A stretch of DNA of 64,000 nucleotides from Alphaproteobacteria bacterium (GTDB lineage: Bacteria; Pseudomonadota; Alphaproteobacteria; Micavibrionales; Micavibrionaceae): assembly GCA_024279035.1 (NCBI GenBank), contig JAJRSA010000013.1, positions 1 to 64,000 on the forward strand, read 5' to 3'. Shown here piece by piece: positions 35,678 to 43,402 of this stretch. Position numbers and translations under genes: made by a program. The notes under the pieces are model-generated. The model was given only the letters and a program-made list of their open reading frames with translations. It did not search any database and was not told where the DNA came from. The stretch's first letter is position 1. Each line of letters opens with the position of its first letter.

Positions 35678-36574
35678 CCAGTATAATAGCCGAAGAATTT
35701 GGTGAATGGTCTGAAAGCGGTAGACGAATTGATCTTTTAGCAATTGATAAAGATGCCAATCTTGTTGTTATCGAACTTAAGCGCACTGAGGATGGTGGAC
35801 ATATGGAGTTGCAGTCCATTCGATATGCCGCAATGGTTGCCAATATGACTTGGGAGCAAGCAAAAACTGCATTTAAGAAATATTTGGATGATAACTCACT
35901 AGATTATGATGCGGAAGCAAAGCTGTGCGAATTCTTGAATTGGGATGTGCCACGAGAAGATGATTTTGCCCAAAATGTAAGGATTGTCCTAGCATCAGCC
36001 AATTTTTCTAAAGAAATAACTACCTCTGTTCTTTGGCTTAATGACCGTGATTTAGATATTAGCTGTGTACGTCTATCTCTTCATAAAATTGACGATAAGC
36101 TGGTATTGAGTGCTGATCAAATTATTCCCCTTCCAGAAGCTGAAAGTTATCAAATTGAAGTTAGGCAAAAACGAAGAGAAGAACGTATTTCAAGAAGTAC
36201 TAACAAAGACCGATCGCTATTTACCATTTCCTATTTAGATGAGGTTTATGAGCAAGGGTTTAAAAAATCTGACATTGGTTTTTTCACCGTAGCGCTTTTG
36301 AATGAGAAAGACTTAATTGATAGAGATGTATTTGAATTTCTACGCAATGATAAATCTTGTAGCTTTAAATTGTTAAAGTTGCGAGAAGAAATGACCGAGA
36401 CTGAAACACGATATTCAAAGTACAGATTTAATAAAGAGCCAGAGTTGATGTACGAAGGTAAGGGGTATTATATTGTTAGGAATTGGGGTGTTAACAATAT
36501 CTCCAAATTTATAGATAAAATGGAAAAAAGGTTTCCTAATATTTCATTTACATCAACGGCAGTAAATAGTTAGT

Positions 36575-37129
36575 GTGAAAAAAAGATTTGTCCCTAAAGA
36601 TTCTGAAGAGCTAATTTTTGATGAAATAAGTTCGGTCGTATATTGCTATCAAGATATAGAAAGGGATACCCCAGCGGCAATTGGGTATATACGTAATAGG
36701 TCGAAGCCAGACTTTCACTTCCAGTTTTCAAATGATAGGCAAAGAGATAGTTATATATCTGAATGGGTTGAAAACTTGTCTAATATACTCAAGCAAAAGA
36801 TTGCCAAACGTGAAAAAAGTAATGCATTTGAGCATGATTATGAAGTTGGGGATATTTTATGTGATGAGTGGGGTTGGGATCAATCTAATGTAGACTTTTA
36901 TCAAGTAGTAGCAGTAAAAACTAAAAAAACAATTATGGTAAGAAAGCTTGAAAAAAACTCTAAACCTGCAAGAGAACCTATGTGTGAGTGGGCTACACCC
37001 ATGTTGAATTATTTTTCTAGTGATGAGGTTGCTAAACGTGTTTTGGTGGGTGGCTGTATAAAGACATCGAGTTTTTCATATGCATTCAAATGGAATGGTA
37101 AGCCAAAGAGAAGTAGTTGGGATGCATGA
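36575..37129 (+). CDS. Conserved mobile-element protein, function unknown
   Basis: A 184-aa cytosolic protein starting with GTG one base after the nuclease gene stop, so it was probably its operon partner. The middle part YEVGDILCDEWGWDQSNVDFYQVVAV resembles a recurrent domain of plasmid and integrative-element proteins (pattern GDxLxxxWGxDQxNVxFYQV). I know no biochemical role. With the IS insertion upstream, its transcription may have changed. The 3' end overlaps the tail of a - strand gene by 54 bp. Confidence 0.6.
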   Translation: MKKRFVPKDSEELIFDEISSVVYCYQDIERDTPAAIGYIRNRSKPDFHFQFSNDRQRDSYISEWVENLSNILKQKIAKREKSNAFEHDYEVGDILCDEWGWDQSNVDFYQVVAVKTKKTIMVRKLEKNSKPAREPMCEWATPMLNYFSSDEVAKRVLVGGCIKTSSFSYAFKWNGKPKRSSWDA

Positions 37130-37330
37130 ACTTGTATGTAGACGAGTAATGCAAGGTCTCCAAGCCCTTGAGCCAAGTTCTCGTTGAATGTTTTCGATAG
37201 ATGCCAGAGCGTTTGTGCGGTGCTGGGTGTTGGGATTACTTTTAGCCAATTCATTGAAGTTCTGTCTTAGTAAAACATGTAGCTCAGTTTTGTTTTTTGC
37301 GGCTAATTCAAATCTTGTTAGTAGTTTCAT
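37076..37330 (-). CDS. Small conserved protein of mobile elements, 84 aa
   Basis: It starts MKLLTRFELAAKNKTELHVL and continues RQNFNELAKSNPNTQHRTNALASIEN, a pattern I associate with small proteins on alphaproteobacterial plasmids and integrative elements. AAGGAGAGTAAG precedes the ATG, an excellent ribosome site. After about residue 55 (GSRAWRPC) the sequence looks less protein-like and runs into the convergent neighbour, so the C-terminus may be an unnatural extension of a roughly 60-aa protein. Function unknown. Confidence 0.6.
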   Translation of the reverse strand: MKLLTRFELAAKNKTELHVLLRQNFNELAKSNPNTQHRTNALASIENIQRELGSRAWRPCITRLHTSSCIPTTSLWLTIPFECI

Positions 37331-37990
37331 CTTACTCTCCTTTATTTGGAGACCGTGCCATCACGATCTTTGTAAGAGAGAGGTCAGTGCATGGAGGGAA
37401 AACCGCACCTTTGGTTGCAACGTAAGAGGAAAAGCGTGCCTGTATGTATCAGGGCAAGCTTGCGGGGTATCAGATGCCCATGTGCTTAAATCTGTTTAAA
37501 AAGTCTGTCTGGTATTGGTGTTCATTTTTTTGAAGGAGAGGGATGGAACACGCCTCATGATTTAATGGTGCTAAAAAGTAGTTTAGCGTTACCTGTTTTT
37601 TATAGATGATTTGGTGGGGGAAGGTCTTTCCCCTGCTTCAACCGCATGGATGGAACTCATGCGTTTTCAGACACCCCGTTCCAGCAGGGACACCCTGCAA
37701 CGACCCGTATCCTATCAAGAGAATATTGGGAGAACTCCCCACAAATGACTTGGCGAGTTCGCTTAGTTTTTTAGACTTCCCTTTTGGGGGGACTACAGAA
37801 TATCACGCCTTTTGCCTCCATCAAGGCATCCCCCATCTTTCCGCGCCTAAAAGACGGCTTGTGCAAGACGGGTGGTTCCCCCTGCCTTGATTCCAACAAA
37901 AGACATGATCTTTCGCTCGGCATACCTCGCTCTTTGTCTGGGGTTTTCAACCCCAAAAGGGGTGTGTTTTTAGACATAGGAGATTAAGAC
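37331..37990. other. Long leader region upstream of ardA
   Basis: About 660 bases lie between the divergent 84-aa gene and ardA. No convincing gene: the open frames seen here are short and cross hairpins. The part at 37617-37741 holds four back-to-back hairpins (separate entry). A further CCCC-aaaa-GGGG hairpin lies just before ardA (about 37952-37963), and AGGAGA precedes its ATG. Confidence 0.5.
37617..37741 (+). ncRNA. Run of four hairpins, possible structured leader or single-strand promoter
   Basis: GGGGAA-ggtct-TTCCCC (37617-37633), CGCATG...CATGCG (37643-37663), GCAGGG-aca-CCCTGC (37684-37698) and GGGAG-aa-CTCCC (37728-37739) follow one another within 125 bases. The arrangement just upstream of an antirestriction gene recalls Frpo-type sequences that let entering single-stranded plasmid DNA be transcribed at once. 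A structured 5' leader RNA is the other option. Confidence 0.4.
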
Positions 37991-38509
37991 ATGAGCGAAG
38001 AAGTGAGAGTATATGTTGCCGATTTAGCGGCTTACAATAATGGTTTTTTACATGGTGTTTGGATAGATGCGACACAAGACCTCGACGACATGCAAGAGCA
38101 AATCAGCGAGATGTTAAAAGCTACCCCCTTGGATGAAGAAGCCGAAGAATATGCAATTCATGATTATGAAGGTTTTGGAGCGTATAGCGTCAGTGAATAT
38201 GAAGGGCTGGAATCTGTGCATGAGGTGGCTTGTTTCTTGGAAGAATTCGGAGAGGTTGCAGGCGATGTTCTTTCTCACTTTGGCGACAATCTGGAAGATG
38301 CCAGAAAAGCCTTAGAAGAAAATTATAACGGGTGTTATTCATCCCTTGCGGACTATGCCGAGGAGCTAACCACGGATACTAGCGAAATACCCAAGCACTT
38401 AGAATTATATATCGACTATGACCGCATGGCGCGCGACATGGAAATGAGCGGGGACATATTCACCGTTGAAACTGGATACCAAGAAGTACATGTATTTTGG
38501 GCGCATTAA
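37991..38509 (+). CDS. ardA: Antirestriction protein ArdA
   Basis: A 172-aa very acidic protein matching ArdA: VRVYVADLAAYNNGFLHGVW at the start, then EEYAIHDYEGFG, and LADYAEELTTD followed by YIDYDRMARDMEMSGDIF toward the end. ArdA mimics bent B-DNA and inhibits type I restriction enzymes, protecting incoming mobile DNA in a new host. The neighbouring hairpin-rich leader suggests early expression after transfer. The next gene follows after 14 bp, probably as one transcript. Confidence 0.96.
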   Translation: MSEEVRVYVADLAAYNNGFLHGVWIDATQDLDDMQEQISEMLKATPLDEEAEEYAIHDYEGFGAYSVSEYEGLESVHEVACFLEEFGEVAGDVLSHFGDNLEDARKALEENYNGCYSSLADYAEELTTDTSEIPKHLELYIDYDRMARDMEMSGDIFTVETGYQEVHVFWAH

Positions 38510-38523
38510 GGAAGGATGAAAAA

Positions 38524-38841
38524 ATGGAAAACAAGGACGTTTTCAATATCACTTGGCAAGGAATAGACATTGAGATTGTATGCTATGAACCTGCTTACAT
38601 GAAATGCCATCGCAAAATCTACGGCTGTGCCATGTTTCATATTGAGGTTAGAAGCATAAGCCCTGAGCGTGCGCCGTTGCCGATCACTGAGTCAGGTTAT
38701 CACTCAATTTTTATTACTGAGCCAGAACTTGCAAAGCAAGGAGGGTCACTAAAATATGTGACCAGCTATATTGATGAAGAGGCGAAAAGCAAAAAATGGA
38801 GGAATTGCCAAGAAGACTCTAGGCAATTCAATCTCTTTTAA
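38524..38841 (+). CDS. Conserved hypothetical protein, 105 aa, after ardA
   Basis: It starts MENKDVFNITWQGIDIEI, with AAGGAAGGATG as ribosome site, and contains ERAPLPITESGYHSIFI, a pattern shared with small plasmid-borne proteins of alphaproteobacteria. No domain of known function. It lies 14 bp after ardA and is likely co-expressed with it. I preferred ATG 38524 over one at 38497, which overlaps ardA and has no ribosome site. Confidence 0.65.
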   Translation: MENKDVFNITWQGIDIEIVCYEPAYMKCHRKIYGCAMFHIEVRSISPERAPLPITESGYHSIFITEPELAKQGGSLKYVTSYIDEEAKSKKWRNCQEDSRQFNLF

Positions 38842-39318
38842 TGGATCAAAAGACGGGCTTCCTATAGAATGGTGCGCCTTTTGTTCCGCTCTAAAAATAG
38901 CTGTATTGTCGGGGCATAAAGTTACCGTTTAGGTAAATCGCGCGAATTTTCCGCATGAGCAGAAAATTCGTATTTTAAATGGGTGTATATTTAGGTGTAA
39001 ATTAAGGTTTAACGGGTATGGTAGATAGCAATTTTCTCAATGAAATCAAACGGAGACGCACTTTTGCTATCATCTCTCACCCAGATTTAGAGCACTAAGA
39101 CAACCAGAGTCACCAAAAGACATGAAACGTAATAAAAACAAAAAGTTACGTTATGTCTTAGGTTGTCATATTGACTCCTTAAGCCTTTCTTTGTCATGCT
39201 AAGTCACACCAAATAGGTGTAAATTTGGGTGTAAAATTCGTATGAATTTACCCCTCAAAATAATTTACACCCATTCGTTCATTTCATTTGTATGAAGTGA
39301 TAACTGGGAGACTTGAAA
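38842..39318. promoter_or_regulatory. Repeat-bearing gap before the second integrase
   Basis: There is no gene here. GGGTGTATAT and AGGTGTAAAT occur at 38981 and 38993, AGGTGTAAAT and GGGTGTAAAA at 39214 and 39227, and an inverted AATTTACACCC near 39262. A larger hairpin (AGACAT..ACGTAA...TTACGTTATGTCT) occupies about 39118-39163. These look like arm sites, and perhaps the attachment core, of the integrase gene that follows. Confidence 0.5.
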
Positions 39319-40587
39319 ATGGGTATTACTGACACATGGCTAAAAGCTAATCACAAAAAACTAAAGACTAAGAAACTGATCAAAACGGATAGAGACGGGC
39401 TGAATGCCCGTGTATCCCCTAAAGGTAAGATCACCTTTATGATGCGCTATTACTACAATAATGCGCGCAAAGATTTTGATATTGGTTCTTATCCGCTGAT
39501 GTCCCTGAAAGAAGCGCGGGACGAAAATCAACGACTTCGCAAAAAGCTAGAACTTGGGTATGACCCCAAAGTTGCTCGTCAACTTGAACGACAAGCCATC
39601 ATTGCAGCAAAGTCGCTCAAAGGTTTGTTTGAGCTTTGGTATGATGCTTATTGCGTGAAAAACAAGAAGATGCACCACGATATTAAACGCTCTTTTGAAA
39701 TCCATGTATTTCCAAGAATTGGTGAACTTCCTGCTGAAAAAATAACTCTCCATGAATGGTTGGATATTTTAGAAACATTGGCAGAAAAGCGCCCTGCCAT
39801 TGCTGAACGCATTCTGGTCAATGCGAAACAGATGGGGAAGTACGCTTTAAAGCGAAAGCTTATTCCTTCCAATGTACTGGCGGACATCTACGCCAAAGAA
39901 GATTTACAAATTCAAAAACGATCAGTAGATCGCTCACTATCTGATGAAGAAATCAAAATGCTATGGCTGGCGGTGGATCACTCCCGCATTACGCCAAAGA
40001 ATAAGCTTTTCGTGAAGCTCTGTCTGATCTACGCCTGCCGTAACGGAGAGTTACGGCTATCAGAAAAAGAGCATTTTGATTTTGATAGCAAGGTCTGGAC
40101 GATCCCCCCTGAAAATCACAAGCTTGGTAAGAAAAGCGGTAAGCCTTTACTTCGACCCATAACACCAGCAATTGAGGGCTATTTAAAGCAAGCCTTCGCG
40201 CTGAGTGCAGATAGTAAGTATGTCTTCACCAATGATGGTTCAAACGAGGTTATGGGGCATACAGCGCCGTTGGCACTGCCCTATAACATCATGCAGTATC
40301 TGAGAAAAAATGAGGATTTTGAATTGGCGCATTTTTCGATGCATGATTTAAGGCGAACCGCCAGAACCAACTTTTCGACACTTACTGATCCTCACATTGC
40401 AGAAATTATGCTGGGGCATTCGCTAGGTGGCGTTTGGCGCACGTATGATCGACATGATTACTTGAAAGAACAAGCCAAGGCTTATGAAGCGTGGTGTGAT
40501 CGGTTGTTTGGGTTAGTCGGTTTGAACCCGCTAACAACGCCAAGTAATGATAATGTGGTTACACTTGATAGCAGACGCTATGGGTAA
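39319..40587 (+). CDS. Tyrosine integrase with P4-type arm-binding domain (second integrase)
   Basis: A 422-aa site-specific recombinase. The N-terminal DUF4102-type domain (LNARVSPKGKITFMMRYYYN, IGSYPLMSLKEARDE) is followed by the catalytic domain with Arg in CRNGELRLSE, HDLRR, GHSLGG and the Tyr in WRTYDRHDYLKE. All catalytic residues are visible. I chose the ATG at 39319, after GGGAG, rather than the TTG at 39313. It sits mid-element next to direct repeats, so it may be the remnant of, or still drive, a second nested island. Confidence 0.9.
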   Translation: MGITDTWLKANHKKLKTKKLIKTDRDGLNARVSPKGKITFMMRYYYNNARKDFDIGSYPLMSLKEARDENQRLRKKLELGYDPKVARQLERQAIIAAKSLKGLFELWYDAYCVKNKKMHHDIKRSFEIHVFPRIGELPAEKITLHEWLDILETLAEKRPAIAERILVNAKQMGKYALKRKLIPSNVLADIYAKEDLQIQKRSVDRSLSDEEIKMLWLAVDHSRITPKNKLFVKLCLIYACRNGELRLSEKEHFDFDSKVWTIPPENHKLGKKSGKPLLRPITPAIEGYLKQAFALSADSKYVFTNDGSNEVMGHTAPLALPYNIMQYLRKNEDFELAHFSMHDLRRTARTNFSTLTDPHIAEIMLGHSLGGVWRTYDRHDYLKEQAKAYEAWCDRLFGLVGLNPLTTPSNDNVVTLDSRRYG

Positions 40588-40819
40588 TTATTAAATAAGA
40601 CTATGAAAAATATTCATGGTATTTACAGACATAGCTAGGATTAAGACTTTTTGGAAGTTTCACTTAAGGTCTGTGTCTGGCTACTTCTTGTCATTGATTA
40701 AATAACTCAATGAGTGAGAACACATTAAAAAATATGACATATTGCAATATTGGTGTAAGTTACAATAATCACCTGTTAGGCTCTCATTGAGCGTACCTGT
40801 CGTATATTTTAGGAAAATT

Positions 40820-41434
40820 ATGAAAAATTTATTTTTAACATCATCTTTTGCGGATGTGGCGGAGTCATTTGCAAGAACCCAAAAAGGGTTGCTCAAAGGT
40901 AAAACTGTCACGTTTATTCCGACTGCAAGTCTTCACGAAGAAGTTACCTTTTACGTTGAGGCAGGAAAAAAATCCCTAGAGAAACTTGGATTACTTGTTG
41001 ATACACTTGAAATTTCTACGGCTACGCACGAAGAAATAACCAGCAAGCTAAAAGGTAATGATTATATATACGTCACAGGAGGAAATACATTTTTCCTACT
41101 ACAAGAATTAAGAAGAACTCAAGCAGATAGAGCCATAGTAGAACAAATTATATCAGGAAAGCCTTACATCGGAGAATCTGCGGGTTCAATCATACTTTCA
41201 CCTAACATCGAATATGTTAAAGACATGGATGACTTTAAGGCGGCTCCAAACCTTGAATCTTATGATTCGCTAGGAATTATCGATTTTTACCCACTACCTC
41301 ACTACACAAATTTCCCCTTTCAGGAAGTAACTGAAAATATAGTTTCTAAATACACTGGGAAGATTAAGCTTCATCCTTTAAGCAACACTCAGGCAATTTG
41401 GGTTAATAGAGACGCTGTTGAAGTTGTGGGTTAA
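40820..41434 (+). CDS. Peptidase S51 family protein (dipeptidase E-like)
   Basis: A 204-aa protein related to peptidase E, which removes N-terminal Asp from dipeptides. The nucleophile motif is GESAGSII, preceded by YIYVTGGNTFFLLQEL; DFYPLPHYTN supplies the conserved His. I chose ATG 40820 (MKNLFLTSSF), preceded by TAGGA; an ATG at 40787 adds 11 unlikely residues. It stands alone, flanked by the second integrase and the structured RNA region. Its role on a mobile element is unknown. Confidence 0.85.
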   Translation: MKNLFLTSSFADVAESFARTQKGLLKGKTVTFIPTASLHEEVTFYVEAGKKSLEKLGLLVDTLEISTATHEEITSKLKGNDYIYVTGGNTFFLLQELRRTQADRAIVEQIISGKPYIGESAGSIILSPNIEYVKDMDDFKAAPNLESYDSLGIIDFYPLPHYTNFPFQEVTENIVSKYTGKIKLHPLSNTQAIWVNRDAVEVVG

Positions 41435-41544
41435 TCACATCCAAGACCTAATTAAAAGTTCAACAACGCTTGTACTCTATGCTTAATTATTTTCTAGCTT
41501 TTAACGCTTTCATGTGACTATATGATTGAGCATTGGAAACAGTG

Positions 41545-41692
41545 CTGGGCTTAACAACCCACTCGAAAGCGGTACGCCGACACTGCCGTATAAGTGTCTC
41601 TACTCAGTCTTATGGCTGGGTGGTGGTGTCATGTCCAAGGCGTAAGCCCAAAAGCATCACGCCGTTTCTTTCGAGCGGTTGTTAACACCCAG
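41545..41692 (+). ncRNA. Candidate structured RNA, about 148 nt
   Basis: A long-range closing stem is made of three stacked helices: CTGGG/CCCAG (41545-49 with 41688-92), TTAACAACC/GGTTGTTAA (41551-59 with 41677-85) and CTCGAAAG/CTTTCGAG (41562-69 with 41668-75). Inside are GACACT/AGTGTC (41579-84 with 41593-98) and ACTCAG/CTGGGT (41602-07 with 41616-21). A terminator follows directly. Multi-branch folding with 22 perfect outer pairs is well beyond chance. I cannot match it to a known RNA family. The small ORF at 41748 lies just downstream. Confidence 0.65.
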
Positions 41693-41716
41693 TCACCAGA
41701 GCGATCTGGTGGCTTT
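41693..41716 (+). terminator. Intrinsic terminator after the structured RNA
   Basis: CACCAG-agcgat-CTGGTG is followed by GCTTTTGTGTT. It starts within 3 bases of the end of the RNA's closing stem, so it most likely forms the 3' end of that RNA. Leaky read-through into the next ORF is possible. Confidence 0.65.
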
Positions 41717-41747
41717 TGTGTTACATCAACAAGGAAAGGTCAACGGC

Positions 41748-41936
41748 ATGGACGAGAACAATAATAAATTTTCAAAAGAATTTACTGAGGCATTAGTTAA
41801 GCTTGGGAAATACAAAGATAACCCCGAGCTTGTGCAAAGGATTGTGAATTCAGTTCCTTTTCAGGATTTGAATACTGAGCTTGATATGATTGAAGAAGAG
41901 AAACAAAAACAGTATGTTTTAAAAGTGGTTCATTAA
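41748..41936 (+). CDS. Hypothetical small acidic protein, 62 aa
   Basis: It starts MDENNNKFSKEFTEALVKLG after AAGGAAAGG and is largely helical and charged by eye. No family is recognised. The open frame extends upstream into the terminator hairpin, so ATG 41748 is the sensible start. It lies directly after the structured RNA and could be controlled by it. Confidence 0.55.
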   Translation: MDENNNKFSKEFTEALVKLGKYKDNPELVQRIVNSVPFQDLNTELDMIEEEKQKQYVLKVVH

Positions 41937-42014
41937 AACCTAGTTCCAAAAACTTTATGGCTTGCAAGTCTTGATACTTGCAGGCCACTTTTTTACAGAG
42001 TGTAAAAAATATTC

Positions 42015-42491
42015 ATGCATAAATATTTTCTGTCTTTCTTGCTATTCAATATATTGAGTGTTGGCACTGCCATGGCTGAATGTAACGGTACGGTAACTGT
42101 GCGTGATATTTTTCAAGATCAGAAAATTCACAAAGATACGCTCATCATTAAACTCCCAAGAATTGAAGATGGACTGGAATTGCAAGCGGTTGAGCTATCG
42201 GTAAAAGCTTTTGAGACACAAGAAGAAACCCATCCCGTTAAAGTGCCATACTGGGTGGAGCTATATAAAAATTACTGGGTGTATGACATCCCAGATAAAC
42301 TTCAAACATTATCCGTTCATGTCAAATATTCCGATGGATGCAATAGCGTTCATACCATCCAGCAATTTCAGGATGAAATTGCATCTCTCAATCATAAAAA
42401 AATAATGATCAAATGGATTGGTAAAGATTTTCACTATCTAATTTCTGGGTGTTTTGATGGTGCGCGTTCTGACCAGAGAGAAGGCTTATAA
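42015..42491 (+). CDS. Secreted or periplasmic hypothetical protein, 158 aa
   Basis: An N-terminal signal peptide (hydrophobic LSFLLFNILSVGTAMA, cleavage after AMA) precedes a mature domain with two visible Cys (ECNGT and DGCNS) that could form a disulphide, plus one near the C-terminus. Fold unknown; the alternation of hydrophobic residues suggests a beta-rich domain. It converges on the tyrosine recombinase gene with a 6-bp overlap of the 3' ends. Confidence 0.6.
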   Translation: MHKYFLSFLLFNILSVGTAMAECNGTVTVRDIFQDQKIHKDTLIIKLPRIEDGLELQAVELSVKAFETQEETHPVKVPYWVELYKNYWVYDIPDKLQTLSVHVKYSDGCNSVHTIQQFQDEIASLNHKKIMIKWIGKDFHYLISGCFDGARSDQREGL

Positions 42492-43127
42492 TTCCACATC
42501 CATATACAAAGATGAAATATCCTTATCCTGAATGCACAGATATTCCAGTGTTTGCCGTTCCGTTGCATGACCATAGGCAATCATAAGTTCTGCAATTTTG
42601 GTGTGAGTAGGGGGAGTGCTCTTTGCATTATGAAAGCGGTAAACATGATAGCCCCAAGTTTTTCGCATAGTGTGTGATGCAAAGTTTCCGAGTATCCCAA
42701 TTTGTTTGCACCAGCCTTTTGCATACTTTGAAACAGTATTTGCCTTGATCGCCCTGCCAGTGGTTTTTGAAAAGAACAATGGCGCTTCAGGCGTGGGGTT
42801 TGGATGAACAGCAAGACATGCTTGTATGGCTTGAACGGCATTATTGTTGAGTGTTACTGAGCGATACTTGCCATTCTTCGATTGTTTCAAATCCAACCTG
42901 TCACCTGCCTTCAAATGTGCCACTTGTCCTACCGTGATAGAAACTAGCTCGCAAGAGCGAAACGCCGTGTTAATGCCAAGGGTAAACAGGCAAAAGTCAC
43001 GCGGATTATCTGCAAGCAATATTTTGAGCTTATGAATATCTGATAAGTTGCGGATAGGCTCAACTTTGATTGTAGAGCCTTTTTGGGGATGGTTTGGGTT
43101 AGTGGATGTATTACCATGTGCCTGCAT
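42486..43127 (-). CDS. Small tyrosine recombinase
   Basis: A 213-aa protein that is essentially the catalytic domain of a tyrosine recombinase. It has Arg in TAFRSCELVSI, the HxxR box in ASHTMRKTWGYH, a second His in YGHATERQTLEYL and a Tyr nucleophile in EYLCIQ. It lacks most of the N-terminal core-binding domain. I chose the start at 43127, with GGAGG seven bases upstream on the coding strand. Size and the nearby inverted repeats recall FimB/FimE-type inversion enzymes. Confidence 0.8.
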   Translation of the reverse strand: MQAHGNTSTNPNHPQKGSTIKVEPIRNLSDIHKLKILLADNPRDFCLFTLGINTAFRSCELVSITVGQVAHLKAGDRLDLKQSKNGKYRSVTLNNNAVQAIQACLAVHPNPTPEAPLFFSKTTGRAIKANTVSKYAKGWCKQIGILGNFASHTMRKTWGYHVYRFHNAKSTPPTHTKIAELMIAYGHATERQTLEYLCIQDKDISSLYMDVEL

Positions 43128-43208
43128 TTTAAGAGCCTCCATGCCCCGTAAATAGCTTCTATGCAGTACATAATTATTACTTTGTAACCACTTGAACTTA
43201 CTAGTATT

Positions 43209-43359
43209 TTGGCTAACTTTTATCTAAAAGTTAGAAATCCGCATGGGAAGGGCTTTACAGAGCATTGTTTTTTACTTGCGTGAAAGTGGATTCTCTGGTA
43301 ACTATATGATATGTTTTACACTATATGGTAAGTCTAACTTCTAGATAAAAGTTAGCCAA
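43209..43359. promoter_or_regulatory. Inverted repeats flanking 97 bp: candidate invertible switch
   Basis: Two 27-bp sequences in inverted orientation (43209-43235 and 43333-43359) match at 26 of 27 positions. Each contains its own palindrome, CTAACTTTTA-tc-TAAAAGTTAG in the first copy, like the two-arm core of a tyrosine recombinase site. The 97-bp segment between them lies in the divergent promoter region between the recombinase gene and the secreted-protein gene at 43403. Paired operators for a regulator are the simpler alternative. Confidence 0.55.
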
Positions 43360-43402
43360 GCAGGTAAAACCAATAATTTAATCAAAAAGCGGGGGCTTTG
43401 GA

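Larger units (their letters stand above)
34451..35685 (+). mobile_element. IS3-family insertion sequence, 1235 bp, with 3-bp target duplication
   Basis: Terminal inverted repeats: the left end reads TGTACTGGTC then AACCGGACACTTT, and the reverse complement of the right end reads TATACTGGTC then AACCGGACACTTT. The flanking ATA (34448-34450 and 35686-35688) is the duplicated target. It carries orfA and orfB in the -1 relationship typical of IS3 elements. It looks complete and potentially active. Confidence 0.93.
34307..36573 (+). pseudogene. PD-(D/E)XK nuclease (NucS/DUF91-like), split by an IS3 element
   Basis: The 5' part (34307-34450, 48 codons, MPLYQITDDVLSPL...) and the 3' part (35689-36573) join exactly in frame once the IS and one copy of its ATA duplication are removed. 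The rebuilt protein is 342 aa. The junction reads EVIAADVMVI-AEEFGEWSES, followed by the nuclease core RRIDLLAID...VVIELKR (D...ExK). Proteins of this type are predicted DNA nucleases, often found with defence genes. As it stands the gene is broken, although the 3' part keeps the D/ExK residues and could be made from an internal start. Confidence 0.9.

Noticed and set aside
37188-37499. + strand open frame opposite the 84-aa gene
   Set aside because: The - strand gene has a strong ribosome site and family-like sequence; the + frame is its shadow.
37606-37890. 94-codon open frame upstream of ardA
   Set aside because: It runs through the consecutive perfect hairpins, is Pro/Cys/His-rich and is overlapped by open frames on both strands; better explained as non-coding structured DNA.
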